From Nematostella vectensis (lineage: Eukaryota; Cnidaria; Anthozoa; Actiniaria; Edwardsiidae): DNA of 64,000 bases. Positions 49,328 to 60,516 of the stretch are shown here, piece after piece. The notes beneath the pieces are model-generated. The model had not been told where the DNA came from and searched no databases. It worked only from the letters and a program-made list of their open reading frames with translations. Location: assembly GCF_932526225.1 (NCBI RefSeq), contig NC_064042.1:9334540-9398539 (forward strand). The letters run 5' to 3'. Made by a program: the position numbers and the translations under genes. The number at the start of each line of letters is the position of its first letter. Positions within the stretch are counted from its first letter, which is position 1.

Positions 49328-52017
49328 TTAAGTAATGCTCCGTGTAAGAACTACGGTGAATCGATAGGTCCTGCGGCAATAGGGGTTCGTTATCTTTTTA
49401 ACTAATCTAATTAATATTGCTATGCTTATTGGTTCAAGACGCTCTGCCAGCCAAATTTGAACTCTGGAGTCACATTTCTCTGAAATAAGTGCTCTTGCAC
49501 TCATATTCATTAGGGGGCTTAGGTTCGAAGTAAGATTTTAACCTTTGCATTTTTGTTAAAATCGTATGATTGGAGCATGGAGAAACCCCTTTCAGATATC
49601 TGCTAATAACTTTTTATACTTCACTTATTACAATTTTGCGCTTTGTCTCTTGCCAAAGCAAACATTCCGCTGGCTAAACGTGTGAAAATACGGTCTCACA
49701 TTTCCAAAAGCCTGTTAGTGCGGTAGAATTTAGCTTTCCAAAGAAAGTCACTTTTTCTTTCAAAGATTTTTGACAACGATTTTCATGTTAAGATTGACAA
49801 CTAAAACGATTCACGCCTTTAAATAAAGTTACCAATTTTGCTTTATTCGGTCCTCAATGCAACTATTATCGCATACAAGCCACAGCAATAAAGTTTACTG
49901 GAATTCACAATGATAGATAGGTAGATAGATAGGAGGTTTTATTCAATTGCCATGGCAGTATTACAGACTGAATTAAGGCAAAGGGCCAGCACATATAGCG
50001 TTATAATATTACAAAAATCGATAAGTAACTAAGTCACCAAAGCGTTTAGTTACAGAAATATGTTTGTAGGTATTCATACTGCCGGATCTTAGTGAGTATC
50101 CATGCTCTTTATTAATTACGCCTCCAGTAATTACAGATCTATGGTAGAAGTCCTCTAATTATTATTTCATCGACACAGACAGAACGCACAATATTTTCTT
50201 TAAACAAGCCGCAAGCAAGGTTTATTCCATAAGCTCGTTGATGAAGTCGAGAGTGTCCAGCTTATAATCGGGGTCTCCGTCTTCGATACATAGTAGGCCA
50301 TGAGGACTCACGGAAAATTTCTGCGAAGAAATTGTAATTCTTCTGGCTCCAGACGGGCTGCATTTATATTCGATATTTCTTTCAGCTTTTTGCATCCGCA
50401 TAAGCATTCCACTGCTCTTACTGACAATTGCGGGTTATTGCTGATATTTATATTTTCCCATTTTCTAAAAAAATGTCTTCGCTTCACCAAACGCCGTATC
50501 TTCTACTTCAATGCATCGTTCTATGTCCTTTAGTTCTATGTCCCTTAGTTTAGTTGATGCTTTCATGAGTCGTACAGCATCAACTGATGGCGGCAAAATT
50601 TGCCCTAGTGCAGAGGTTTCCTCAATGTCCTGTAAAAAAAGTACACACAAACTTAAGATTCCTTCTCAACTTCATTTCTTGAATATCAGAACTTATAAAA
50701 AATACAAGGCAACTACAGTCAACTCCCTCAGAAGCAGACACGTCAGGAACTAAAAACAAGGTGTTACAAGGGCTGTCAGCTAATGAAAATGAAGAAAGAC
50801 ATTGTTTGAATGGAAAGGAAGACAAAACCCTGCATTTTGTTAAGTTATCCGCTTACAATTCTTTCACTTAGACGGGAGTTTGCTGTACCTCAATTTCAGG
50901 GTGTCAAACCCCAGGATGTTTTGCTACATTCAAGGAATACATTCGGGCTTGTTGGTATTTACATTTCACCCAGCTTATAAATCAGGCTCACATAACTTAT
51001 ATTTACATATTCACATCGTAAACTCAAATGACAACTTCCCGTAATAAAACTCTTTTAGTAAAATAGAACGAGTAAAATATTTCGTTCCCTTCTGAACCAA
51101 TTATTTGTCTCTCAAGTACTTATTGACCTATGAATTTTTTACCTGGAATGGTTCTAACGCGGCTTCAGCAGCGGCGCTGGTCTCAGAGGTTTCCGGTTGG
51201 AAAAACACGCTGGAACTTGAGGCAGTTTCATCTCTACAGCTCTGCAATTTTGATTTCCGAAATAAATAACAAATTGAAAAGGAGGATCAAGACTGGTCAA
51301 GACAGTACAGAAACAGCAGAATCTATACGGCAAGCGACAGAACATTGACTTTGAGAAAGATCATTTTTCTCACCTCGTGTGAAGTTTTCATGCGTTTGTT
51401 TCCAAGCTCCAAATCGACTCGCTGTCGACATTATATGCAAATGCTTCTAGACCAGCCCTTTTTGCCTTTGTCATCTAGCTCGAAGAAAACTTTCTCTACT
51501 CTGTTCGCCTTTCTCAGGGACCTCTGTTCCACATCTGAAGGCTTACTGCCACACCAAGCCCCGTGGTTTGGGCAGCAACATGCCTGCCTTTTGAACACCA
51601 TAACAAGCTTTTCTAACTTCTCGGACAAAGTTTGCAAGCAAACAGAACTCAGAAGCGTTTCTTTAAAGTATATACAATAGATTTTCAAACTATTTTCGAA
51701 GAGATAATGAATAGCGAGAGACTTGTCTTAATATATCGAGGAGGAAGCATGTAGAATTCAAAATGGCGACGTGAGCGCTAGGTCGGAAATGTAACTTCCG
51801 AACATACGATTCGGACAAAACTCGGGGATAAGCCGTAACAATGCAACCTTTGTTTTATTCTTAATTTAAATGTTTGTCAATCAATGGATAAGATACGGAA
51901 AACACCCGAAGATGTATTTTAGCCAATCAGAGGGCAGGATTTTACTGAAGGTTTTTAGCTACTTCTGTGCATGCGTTGCCGCAGGGTACCGTAGTTCTTA
52001 CACGAACCATTACTTAA
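49328..52017. mobile_element. TTAA-flanked DNA element with 26+ bp terminal inverted repeats
   Basis: TTAA at 49328..49331 and at 52014..52017. Inside them, the left end gtaatgctccgtgtaagaac and the complement of the right end, gtaatggttcgtgtaagaac, match at 24 of 26 positions through actacggt; after a small indel, ctgcggcaa also matches. The body is 2,682 bp. TTAA target sites are typical of piggyBac and Kolobok elements, but the termini lack the usual piggyBac CCC start. No transposase domain was recognised. The only gene-like content is the minus-strand exon set at 50222..51688. Confidence 0.72.
50222..51688 (-). pseudogene. Decayed multi-exon gene of unknown function inside the TTAA element
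   Basis: Minus-strand exons: about 51374..51688 (contains ACCCPNHGAWCGSKPSDVEQ, then an in-frame TAA at about 51434, ending at donor GTGAGA), 51143..51241 (phase 0-0, SCRDETASSSSVFFQPETSE) and 50629 downwards (DIEETSALGQILPPSVDAVR). The last frame hits TAG at 50465 in a T7 run; removing one T would carry it on through KWENINISNN to RLEPEELQFLRRNFP, where a GTGAGT donor lies. A final open frame ends LDTLDFINELME with AATAAA over the stop. Good splice sites suggest a once-functional gene; the stop and frameshift suggest decay or sequence error. No family recognised. Confidence 0.4.
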
Positions 52018-52023
52018 TTGTTG

Positions 52024-52095
52024 TTTACTTTTTACGTGTTCTTTGGTCCTTTTTCAAGATTCAAGATTCGACCAAAGAACAAGCAAAAAGTAAAC
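52024..52095. repeat. Hairpin just outside the TTAA element
   Basis: gtttactttttacgtgttct and agaacaagcaaaaagtaaac form inverted arms around a short loop. Confidence 0.8.
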
Positions 52096-52769
52096 ATAAA
52101 CACAACACTAGACTACACACGTCTTTTCGGCAAGTTGTTTTTTATTTCTCACTAATTTTGATTTTCGCCCAATGTTTACCGTAAAATCGATAGGGACAAA
52201 GAAAGAGCTTGGGCTACCTGTGGAAAAAGCAATGGCAAAAAAACTTCACAACAGCGCGCTTATGGCGTCATTCCTGTGCATGTCAGCATTGAAAACTTTT
52301 GCTTCTATTTCTATTCCAGCTCTCAGCAGAACAATAAGAAAACAGTCTAGCTGAAAATCTAGGATTGCAAGATTTCGAAAACGAGATATCATTCAAAGTC
52401 AAGAGCGGAAAACCTTGTGCTTTCGCAAACGGTAAGGCTAATAAAGCAAGGAAAAATTATCCCCAATTTTCTAATGAACTATCGTCGCTTAATAGTAGAT
52501 TATAACTTAAGTTGTATTAAAATTAAGAGATGGAAAAACTTGGTTATATTAAAAGACACTAGGTTTTGCTGTAAATTTTTTTGTCTATATTATCTTCCAA
52601 ATTGGGCTTCTACTGCACTTTCCAAGCTATTTTCTGTTTACACCGTTTGTTTGAAACATACAAATTTTTTTCACAGACATAATAAATTAACATTTACACG
52701 AATTTCACAGGCTTAAGGTAACAAACCTCCCCACTTTCGGCAGGTCAAAGATACATTAAGAAACCAAAA

Positions 52770-55700
52770 ATGTCAGATGACCAAGAGAAGATAAAGGGGT
52801 AAGCTACAAAGAAATAAGAAGGAGAATGAGGGAGAGTAAGAATAGGGGAATTATATTAAAGAGCTTAAAGTAATAAACCTTTTTGCGGTTTCTTGGGAGG
52901 CCTGTGGTTTTACACCAGAGAGAGGCTCAAGCGCATTTGCCCAAAATGCTTTTGTCTTCAGGAGCTGTTTGTTATGGCTTGACATGCCTGTTTGAGCCTC
53001 TCTTTGGTGTAAAACCACAGGCCTCCAAAGTAACCGCGAAAAGGTCTATTCAACGCAAAGCATCGACAGCGTCATGCATGCACAGATTTTATGTCTGTGA
53101 TCGCATTATAATGTGAAAATAGAAAAATTGGTATTAGATTTGCCCTCTTGCTGCCTTTGAGAAATTCATTAGTTTGCATGCCAATCTTGATGCTATTTAG
53201 TGTGAAAATGTTAGCTGCCACTGAGTGGAAACATTCTATTTTGAACCCTCTCCACTCCTTTCAATGTCTATGGCCCCTTGGAAAGACAGTGCAAGCAATG
53301 TTGGAATTCTAGGCCTATGTAAGCTTTGAGTATCAGTTGACTAAAGGCTGCTTACATGCTTTAATACGTCATGCACCCCTGCTAGGCTTAACAAAACCAG
53401 TTGGCTAAGGCTGACAATGTTGGTTTTGAGATGACAATAATGACACTTTGTTGAGCAGGATGAGTACCTACTGGGATATCTTATACTTAGAACTCACCCA
53501 AATGTGATATCCTTTTATATTCTTGTAATTCATATTACATTAAACTTTTTAACAGAAGAAAAGGAAAGAAGGCCCCAAACAATAGGTCTGAAGGAGAAAC
53601 AGATACAAAGGTACTGTACCGCACATAATACTTTTTAAGGGTTTTCATTTAAATTGGCTTCTTATCATGCCACCGTAAATTAACAAGTAGCACAAAGCTT
53701 GTCTAAAATCTGTAAAACAATAAATAGGGTAAAATGAAGACTGGATGATGAGCTAACTGTTCTGCAAAAAGGGATGCCTAACAAAATGGTCTTATGCTAG
53801 TCTAAAGTAGTTTCGATAAAATTAACTCGTTTTTTATAGTTCCAAATGAGCAAAGAAATTCATACAAAGTTGTTTCTGTCTTAGTTAGGGGACGGTTTTT
53901 GCTATAGCGCGAACGTTCCAGCCCTCGCTAATAGGGGAAACTGGGTGTTTCCACGTCGTGGTTTGGACGAAAACAGCTGAATGTTTCATACAGATTACAT
54001 TTCATGTATGGTTCTCTGAATACCACAAAATATCGATTACCAACTCTAATCCACGGACGGTTTAGCTTTTGATAAATCATATTTCAAAAATGACCATGAC
54101 ACATTTGTTTGTAGAGTTCCGTAAGTGAAAGTGGCCATGCAAGTAGTAAACAGGATAAACCACAAAAGGTGAGTATCAATATGATATACATACACATGTG
54201 CAGGATTGATGCTTCGAGTTGTCTTACTCCCATCCAAGGAATTCTAGGCAATGTTGATTGATACAGTGAAGCTTAGCTTCACTGTATATTCAGCATTTAT
54301 TACTGTCTTACCCTATTCACTGGATGGTTTAGCTAGCCTGGATATCACAAAATATCGGTTACCAACTCTAATCCACTGGATGGCTTTTTTTATATCATAT
54401 TTCAAAAATGACCATGACACATTTGTTTGTAGAGTTCCGCAAGTAATGGAGAGGATAGATCAGAAGAGAATGTATATCAATATGATATACATCCACTTAT
54501 GCAGGATTGATTCTTCGAGTTGTCTAAGGGAGCAGTCATTAATTACTGGGGGGGGGGGGGGAATTTTGCAAAACCCTGGGTTTAAAAATCTAATCCAAGC
54601 CCAAAAATCGTGACCCCCCCCCCCCCCCCCCCCCCCCGACCGGACGCCCAAAAATGGCACCCCACCACCACCATCTCCATACCTTTATATTCAAAAATTA
54701 TGTCTTTAAACCCAGCAGAGACATTATATACATACCGAGTGCAACTGAATATAACCTTTCTACTAAAAAAATAGATCAGCTAGCATGCATTTTTTCTATT
54801 TAATTTAATTTAAAAGAATGAATTTTCACTTTTGCTAATTTAAAGAGTGGCACAGAGATAAACAACAAATACAGGTGTCGCTAGAAAACGACTACGTCGT
54901 CGAGGACGTTAACAAAGATATTTGAGTCTAGGTCTAGGAACATCTATTCGTTTTGTTCAACTGATTAAAACAGGCAGCTTTGTCTGTCAACCATGAGAGG
55001 GATTCTCAAAATTTATGTATATGAAGACAAGATTGGTACCTGAACAATATGGAACGATATACAATAGTAGGACCCATTGTGAACTGAATAAAATTTACAT
55101 TTGAACAATGACTCTCCATATCAAACTTATTGCCATATGTCGTGAACATTTAGCTTTCGCTAGTGCCCAGGTACACTTGTATGATTTTTTACAACTGCGC
55201 TTGTGCTAAAGTATCAAATTTCGCCGGAGATTTAATCATGGAGCCATCACGATAGTAGCCTGCGTGAAGCCGGAAATAGTTCCATTATAATAATCGAACT
55301 ATTTCCGGCTGCACGCAGGCTCGAACTATTTCCGGCTGCACGCAGGCTATCGTGATAGTTACGCCAGAGAATAATTCTACTGAGATTATATTCTAGGTTT
55401 TCGATGAAAGTATACCTTGAATTATTCAAGTAAGCAGTGTATTGTCCGAGAGCTATATCCTGCGATTATCACCAATGTGGACAAAACTCGAAACACTTCG
55501 TGGGATATAATTCTGCGGGATGATCGGAGGTCACGCAGCAAAGACCGACCAAGGGTTCCACCGTTTAGAGTCCTACGATATTCCTTCAGGCTCTTCTCTG
55601 TCGACAGAAAAGGCGCTACTTATGGGGAGCTATTGCCAAAAAAAATATTCTTTATCTAGTTCTAAAAGATGGTCGCAATGAGATTTTATATTGCCTTGTA

Positions 55701-58700
55701 TTCAATTTATTATTATTAATCCATAAATGTCAAATAATGGTCTTTCTAAAACCGGTGGTAACACGTGTATTCTTGCAAAAATAGCGCTTATATCCTATGG
55801 CGGTGTTGCGTGACATATCATCTCGAAATGTGATACAAGGAATTTCCGCAAATGTTAAAGACAAGTTTTATATGTGCTGAGTATTATACTAAAATCAGAC
55901 TTAAATTCGGCCCAAAAAATGTGACCCCCCTTTTAATGACAGCCCAAAAAAATGTGACCCCCCTCTTATGACAGCCCCCAAAAAATGTGACCCCCCCCCA
56001 AATAGGCGGCAAAAAAACATAGCCCCCTCCTACATATTTGCCACCCCCCCAGTAATTAATGACCACTCCCTTACTCCCATTCAAGAAATGCTAGGCAATG
56101 TTCAGCCTCACAGTATATTCAGCATTTATTACTGTGTTACCCTATTGTGTCTCCAAATATCCTATCATTTCATGATGTAAAAAAATTTTCATTTCCACTG
56201 GACTCTCTCTGCCATATAGCATCTACCAAATGTACCCCAATATCTAACTGCCATATCAAACACATGTAGTGTGGCTACATGTATGCTGCTTGACAAACTT
56301 AAGTTTATTGTATAAAATGAACAAAAACATGGTGACATAACTTGTGACTAAAATTAGGTTTGATACTAATTGATATCGTACCGTTCGAAAAGTTTTTACT
56401 AGCATGTCAAATTTCAGCATAACCTTTCCGGAAACAGAAGTAAAATACCCGACATAATTAATCACGCTACTGTCATACAATGTGTTTTTTAAAACTTAAA
56501 AGCATGTCAACATTCTAGAAAGATTTAAAAAAAATTAATTCGCAAAATTGTTATTCGATGAATAAGCGGTGGCAGTGTGTTTGTAAACGTAGCGTCTAAC
56601 GCAACGGCGGCGAGAATCGTGTTCCGTGACGCCATTATAATAAATTTGAATAAATTAATGTAACGTGATCTTAATTGATTATTTGATTGTATTGAATTAC
56701 GCGTCTTAGGCAGGGGCGGATCTAGGGGGGCCGGGCCCCCTTATTTTCTGATATTTGGCTTAAAAATAACAAGAAATATAAGGAAATATACGTAAGAAAA
56801 ATAAGTCGCCCCCCCCCCTTTCTTGAAACTTTTGCTTCGCCCCCCCGGCCATTTTTTTAAACTTTTAGATCCGCCCCTGTTAGGACTATAGTTTCACTTC
56901 AGTATCGAGCACTGAGCAAGACGTCTAATAAAGAGCTAATCACAAAGAGAAACTAAACAAGCTGTGCATGATTTTCTCTTACTCAGCGTCCTCAGCGCGC
57001 GAAACACGTTCAGGTTTCGTCCTGCAAAACAAACATCCCAACATCGCCCTATAATGCTGCACATTCTTCGTTTTTTTAAACGAATTAAAATTCATTCTTT
57101 GTAAGAGGGTAATTGAGAAAGATTACGAGTGGTATCTCGTAGAGTTGCCGTGATCTGCTGCTCAAAAGGAGAACTTTGGTAAAAACCTAGCCTCTTTTGA
57201 TAGAACTTTGGAAAAAAACTAAAATAATGGAATTGCTTGGTAAATAAAAGACTTTCCGTAGCCAGTAGGCTAAAAAAGACATCGACATCATCGTTCAGAA
57301 AAGCAGAGATAGCCTTTTGTTTTTTTGTGTGCTTTCTCTATCCCAAATAACATCGACACATCTTCAAGGCTGAACTTAGGACAGATTTATAGCGAATAAG
57401 TTGGAGTCGCAGTGTTTTTCTCCATATTTGAACCGCTCGATAAACAAACACCGGAAAGGGCGGGAACCTATAATTTCAATTTCTGATCTGAGCCAATAAA
57501 ATATCCAAGAGAACTAACTAATTGAGTGGCCAATCAGAGACTATTATAGGTTTTCCTGCTAAAGCCGTGACGTCACGGAACACGATTATCGATGTCGTTG
57601 CGTAGTCGCTACGAGAGGATATTTTCGCGACTCAGCGGCTACACGTAGGCTACAATTCACGAGTTAAAAAGGATTATATAATTTGTCTTACTGTTGGAAT
57701 AAGTTGTGGACTGTAGGCCGATATGTCACACCAACTAGTATGTTTGAACTATTTCGACTTGTACCTTCAAGAGTGATTCTAGATTTGTCTGGGGAAAGGG
57801 ATTTTAAGTGAAAAAAAAAAATCCGAATTTTTTCTTTTGTGTGAAACACCCACCTCCACCCCTCCCCTCCCCCCCCCCCAAAAAAAAACCAATAAGTCTC
57901 CACCAAGATATATTATTGACAACATTTCACAACAAAGTCGCTACAATACATCAACTCGTTCTGACGATCAGAACAGCCGATCCCAAGCTACATAAAAGCT
58001 TGAAAACCATTGCTTGGGCTACCTCTGGTTAATGCAATTTATTAGAATTCATGTGTGAGCATATTTAGATTTAGATAGTTTTGGAATGATTCCTGTTTAT
58101 TGATCTGCCCTACGTTGCTCTAAATTCCTCTTCGATTTCTTCTTCTAGATTAAATTTGAATGTGAAGATTGTAAGACTGATTTTTCAATATACGAGGACC
58201 GCGAACATAGAAAAATTGCCCAGGATGATAGAGAGAAAGTACTTGGGAATAAAGCGGAATTTTGTGGGGCCTTCTACCACGTACCCAGAAGTCATTCGTG
58301 CTGTTTAGACAAAAACAGTTGTGCCATCGGCAAGGAAGGTTTTGATGCTACTCCGCTAACAGCGGTCGCCATGGTAAAATTTGAGCAGAAACAAGACGGT
58401 GAATTGGCCTTCAAATCTGTCCGTCGCTACACAAACTGTTACGGTAGAAAGATGCATGCCGAGGACTTCTTCTATTGGGATATTAAGGAAGCCTCAAGAC
58501 ATAAGGGAGAAGCAGGGTTTCTGGATTTGTGGAATGGAGAATGGCGAATCACGATGTACCTGACAATGCAACCCTGTCATTTGTCAACTGACACAGGAGG
58601 GACAAAACGAACCCAGAGCTGCTGTAAGATAATGAAAAAAGCAAAGAAGAAGCTTGGTGAGAATGTGACAATAGTGATTAAGCCAACGCATTTGTGCAAG

Positions 58701-59237
58701 GCGGGTTGGAAAAAAAAAAATGTCGAAGAATTGAAAGAGGAAAAAAAAAGGTTAAAGGAAAAGAAAGAACAGATAAAGGAACGAGATTTTAATACATGCA
58801 TTGATAATGCTGAAGAAGGCGTTAAAATGCTAATTGAGGCAGGCATCGAACTGGAATGCATGAAAATAGATGATTGGGACTTTCTGTTGCAATTTATCCA
58901 ACACAGTAAAAGAGAGAGAGAGGGGACAACACTCCCTCGCTATAAGAAAAGTAGAAGGGGCGAACTTGACAAGGAAATCAGTGAAAAACTGAAAGAAATT
59001 ATACAAGCCCAACCAGCCGAACAAGCCGAACAAGCCCAACCAGCCGAACAAGCGCAACCAGCCCAAACAGCCGAACAAGCCCAACCAGCCGAACAAGCCC
59101 AACCAGCCAAACAAGCCGAACAAGCCCAACCAGCCCAACCAGCCGAACAAGCGCAACCAGCCGAACAAGCCCAACCAGCCCAAGAGGATCAAGTGGTTAC
59201 GGAAATGGCGGGTCTGAAAATTCAAAAATCTCAATAA
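52770..59237 (+). CDS. AID/APOBEC-like zinc-dependent cytidine deaminase
   Basis: Predicted 408-aa protein. Exons 52770..52798, 53556..53610, 54115..54168 and 58149..59237 join with matching phases (2, 0, 0) at GTAAGC, GTACTG and GTGAGT donors; a 39-nt optional exon lies at 54433..54471. The N-terminus is short, charged and Ser-rich. Deaminase core: HAE at residues 149-151, RITMYLTMQPC with the zinc Cys at 189, CC at 204-205, then strand LGENVTIVIKPTHLC and the late helix-strand GVKMLIEAGIELECMKIDDW, which parallels the AID/APOBEC ending. The 14-residue gap between PC and CC is far longer than the usual 2-4. A charged helical insert (residues ~225-260) and a Gln-Ala-Pro-Glu repeat tail follow. 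Likely deaminates cytosine in DNA or RNA; substrate unknown. Other small exons in the 4-kb intron cannot be excluded. Confidence 0.82.
52899..53034. repeat. Hairpin in deaminase intron 1
   Basis: ggaggcctgtggttttacac and gtgtaaaaccacaggcctcc are the outer parts of ~35-bp arms around about 65 bp. Confidence 0.88.
53995..54526. repeat. Tandem duplication carrying the third exon of the deaminase gene
   Basis: Two units of ~335 bp: one from about 53995 to 54330, the second from about 54335, split at 54527 by the element 54527..56071 and continuing to about 56150. Each unit holds one small symmetric exon. Confidence 0.8.
54433..54471 (+). CDS. Possible alternative 39-nt exon of the deaminase gene
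   Basis: Duplicate of exon 54115..54168: same TTTGTTTGTAG acceptor, same first codons, and again phase 0-0 (SSASNGEDRSEEN). Its donor is the weaker GTATAT instead of GTGAGT. It may be an optional cassette or a dying copy. Confidence 0.45.
54527..56071. mobile_element. 1.5-kb inverted-repeat element in the deaminase intron
   Basis: Ends agggagcagtcattaattac and gtaattaatgaccactccct followed inward by long G or C runs. It interrupts the second exon-cassette copy, whose sequence continues directly at 56072; the uninterrupted first copy gives the pre-insertion state. Inside, 55246..55360 is a hairpin (tagcctgcgtg... gccggaaatagttc). No transposase seen. Confidence 0.8.
56588..57616. mobile_element. 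1-kb element with inverted ends in the deaminase intron
   Basis: gagaatcgtgttccgtgacg (left) is matched by cgtcacggaacacgattatc (right), with extended similarity through gtagcg...acgcaacg. Contains the nested MITE 56711..56879. Confidence 0.65.
56711..56879. mobile_element. MITE with CAGGGGCGGATCTAG termini and TTAGG target duplication
   Basis: Perfect start caggggcggatcta and end tagatccgcccctg. TTAGG occurs on both sides (56706..56710 and 56880..56884). Related ends occur near 19566. Termini are hAT-like. Confidence 0.82.
59008..59180 (+). repeat. Coding minisatellite in the deaminase tail
   Basis: Short units of the form caagcccaaccagccgaa repeat in frame and encode Gln-Ala-Gln-Pro-Ala-Glu repeats. 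Likely length-variable. The opposite-strand ORF over it is a shadow. Confidence 0.9.
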
Positions 59238-59298
59238 TAAGTAGGACTGTGAGAAATAACATTGGTTAGAAAAATTGTCAGGTTTTTTTGTTACCCAA

Positions 59299-59304
59299 AA
59301 TAAA
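59299..59304 (+). terminator. Polyadenylation signal of the deaminase gene
   Basis: AATAAA 62 bp after the stop codon. Confidence 0.65.
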
Positions 59305-60110
59305 GGCTATTGTATCTATGTATTGGAAGACTTGCTTTTATTTTAAGTTTGCAATATATGAATGCTATCAAGTTGTGCGAGACTCCTAATTTGACTGATT
59401 ATTTTTTAGAATTTGATATAGCAATGTTATCGTCTCACTCATACCTTTGATCGGAATGTTACTGTTTTTGACAATTTATCACTATTTTACGTCATCTTAT
59501 CATTGATTTAGCTATCCATCGTAGGTACCGGGTAAAAAACAATTTTCCTCTTGTGCAATCATGCGATTTGCCGCTAATATCCGAATCATAAGATTTCATT
59601 TCTAGCCCATTTTTTTTTACTTGTATTATCACTAAAAGTTTTCAGAATAATAAAAAAAGGGCAAACATTAACAGCAGGTCCGTACCCAGGATTTTTCTGG
59701 GCGGGGGAGGGGGGCGAAATCCGAAAAAGTGTACCTACCACCCCCCCTCCCCGCCCCGCCCCGCCTCCCTTTTCCCGGGAGAGGGAAATATAACTCATTT
59801 GCTTGAAGGATAAAGCTGTTCTCTTTAATTTCTAACACATCTATACATATTCTTGACTGTTACTGGGTGTATATGCCTCTGAATTCTTATCTTCTGACCA
59901 ATATCAATGTTCAAGCAGTGATCGAAGGTTAATTCTCATATGGTGCTGTCTCGCGAACTGATAAACCACTTGATTTAGGTCGACGTCTGTTTCGTAATGA
60001 TAGTAAATAAGGGCTAATGGTGATAGCCTCTACTGCCCTATGCACGACCTGATGTTTACGCGTCGCAGTGCACTCTCGCTTTTTCTCGCATTTGCAACTT
60101 GTAGATGGAA
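59305..60110. other. Intergenic, element fragments only
   Basis: A G/C-run element end at 59680..59775 (gtccgtacccaggatttttc). No supported gene. Confidence 0.55.
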
Positions 60111-60111
60111 T

Positions 60112-60516
60112 TACGGAAGCCCAGGAGGGACACACGCGGTTTTTATTTAATCCGATTTGGATTTTATTTCAACGGATTTGGTTTTAATTTCAGCCGATTT
60201 GTTTTTTATTTTAACCGATTCGGATTTTATATGTGTTGTTTTGGAAAAAGAATTTATTTCAACTGATTCGCTTTTTATTTCAATGGATTCGGTTTTTATT
60301 TCGACGGATTTGCTTTTTACTTCGACAGATTTGGATTTTATTACTACTGATTATGTTTTTATTTCGACTGATTCGGTTTTTATTTCGATGGATTTCGATA
60401 TTATTTCTTCTGATTTGCTTTTTATTTCGACGGATTGAAATTAAAACCAAATCCGTTGAAATAAAATCCAAATCGGATAAAATAAAAACGGCGGGTGTCC
60501 CTCCTGGGCTTCCGTA
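60112..60516. mobile_element. Large fold-back element with repetitive interior
   Basis: Outer arms of ~80 bp: tacggaagcccaggagggac on the left and gtccctcctgggcttccgta on the right, nearly identical as complements. The interior is a run of ~15-23-bp repeats of the form gattt(t/g)(g/c)tttttatttcga. ORFs through it on both strands are repeat-driven. Confidence 0.88.

Noticed and set aside
58830-59234. Minus-strand ORF of repeated Gly-Trp-Leu-Phe
   Set aside because: Shadow of the coding Gln/Pro/Ala/Glu minisatellite in the deaminase tail.
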